Source: Acetobacteraceae bacterium (GTDB lineage Bacteria > Pseudomonadota > Alphaproteobacteria > Acetobacterales > Acetobacteraceae). From it: a DNA stretch of 5,986 nt. The translations under genes and the position numbers were made by a program. The stretch spans positions 1-5,986 of the forward strand of contig PLSZ01000058.1 in NCBI GenBank assembly GCA_003164305.1, written 5' to 3'. A model generated the notes under the pieces. It searched no databases. It was not told the DNA's origin and saw only the letters and a program-made list of their open reading frames with translations. Below, piece by piece: positions 5,665-5,986 of the stretch (the first letter of the stretch is position 1; every line of letters begins with the position of its first letter).

Positions 5665-5986
5665 TGACGCGAGAGGTCAACCAGCAACTCGCCCGCGAAT
5701 TCGGCCTGAGCGCCGAGGAATACGCCCGCGTCCTGGCCATCATGGGTCGCACGCCCACGCTGACCGAGTTGGGCGTGTTCAGCGTCATGTGGTCGGAACA
5801 TTGCAGCTACAAATCGTCTCGGGTGTGGTTGAAACAGTTGCCGACGAAACAACCCTGGGTCATTCACGGTCCCGGCGAAAACGCCGGCGTGGTCGAGATC
5901 GGCGACGGTCTCGCCGCGGCATTCAAAATGGAGAGCCACAATCACCCGAGTTTCATCGAGCCCTATCAGGGCGCGGCGACCGGGGT
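5664..5986 (+). CDS. purL: Phosphoribosylformylglycinamidine synthase subunit PurL (5' part; runs off the right edge)
   Basis: PurL is the ATP-dependent synthase subunit that turns FGAR and ammonia into FGAM. Only the first 107 codons are present. '[18 protein letters not shown]' (36-53) carries the conserved catalytic His47, and '[20 protein letters not shown]' (69-88) followed by '[19 protein letters not shown]' (89-107) are family hallmarks, the latter involved in metal and nucleotide binding. The short N terminus before '[13 protein letters not shown]' shows this is the small PurL that works with separate PurS and PurQ, not the large fused form. ATG 5664 overlaps the purQ stop (TGATG). 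No ribosome binding site is evident, so coupling to purQ is likely. Confidence 0.96.
   Translation, partial: MTREVNQQLAREFGLSAEEYARVLAIMGRTPTLTELGVFSVMWSEHCSYKSSRVWLKQLPTKQPWVIHGPGENAGVVEIGDGLAAAFKMESHNHPSFIEPYQGAATG

Overview
The window looks like chromosomal DNA from a GC-rich Alphaproteobacterium, possibly near Rhodospirillales. The main evidence is the right half, which carries purC-purS-purQ-purL in the compact, overlapping arrangement common in that class. It uses the three-subunit FGAM synthase (short PurL plus separate PurS and PurQ). No rRNA, tRNA or CRISPR array is visible, and the lineage call is an inference from gene order and protein style.

Left third (about 1-1750): decayed accessory DNA. 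A GT4-type glycosyltransferase runs rightward but is broken near its donor-binding motif by an in-frame stop and, 27 bases later, a one-base frameshift. Facing it is a leftward two-gene toxin-antitoxin remnant: a Phd/YefM-like antitoxin with a good ribosome binding site and a palindromic operator-like site, then a PemK/MazF-like toxin whose frame is lost after a five-base insertion. The antitoxin also appears internally shortened.

Middle (about 1850-3260): a rightward PAP2-superfamily membrane protein of the AUR1/PAP2_3 kind converges on a leftward pair of small overlapping genes, a DUF433 protein and a DUF2442 protein. Such genes often occur in toxin-antitoxin-like modules. A GC hairpin lies over the PAP2 stop codon.

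Right half (about 3400-5986): a candidate promoter precedes purC (SAICAR synthetase). purS overlaps purC by four bases. purQ normally follows purS at once, but here 484 bases intervene. They hold an element of about 210 bp with 41-bp imperfect inverted repeats made of 'ACCACGGAGG' units. An open frame of 163 codons crosses this insert, overlapping the purS stop by ATGA at one end and the purQ start by ATGA at the other. purQ has no clear ribosome binding site of its own, so the insert may keep translation coupled. purQ overlaps purL by one base, and purL runs off the right edge.

No wholly new system is evident. The observations most worth following are the in-frame repeat insertion inside the pur operon and the two degraded or unusual toxin-antitoxin-like loci next to it.
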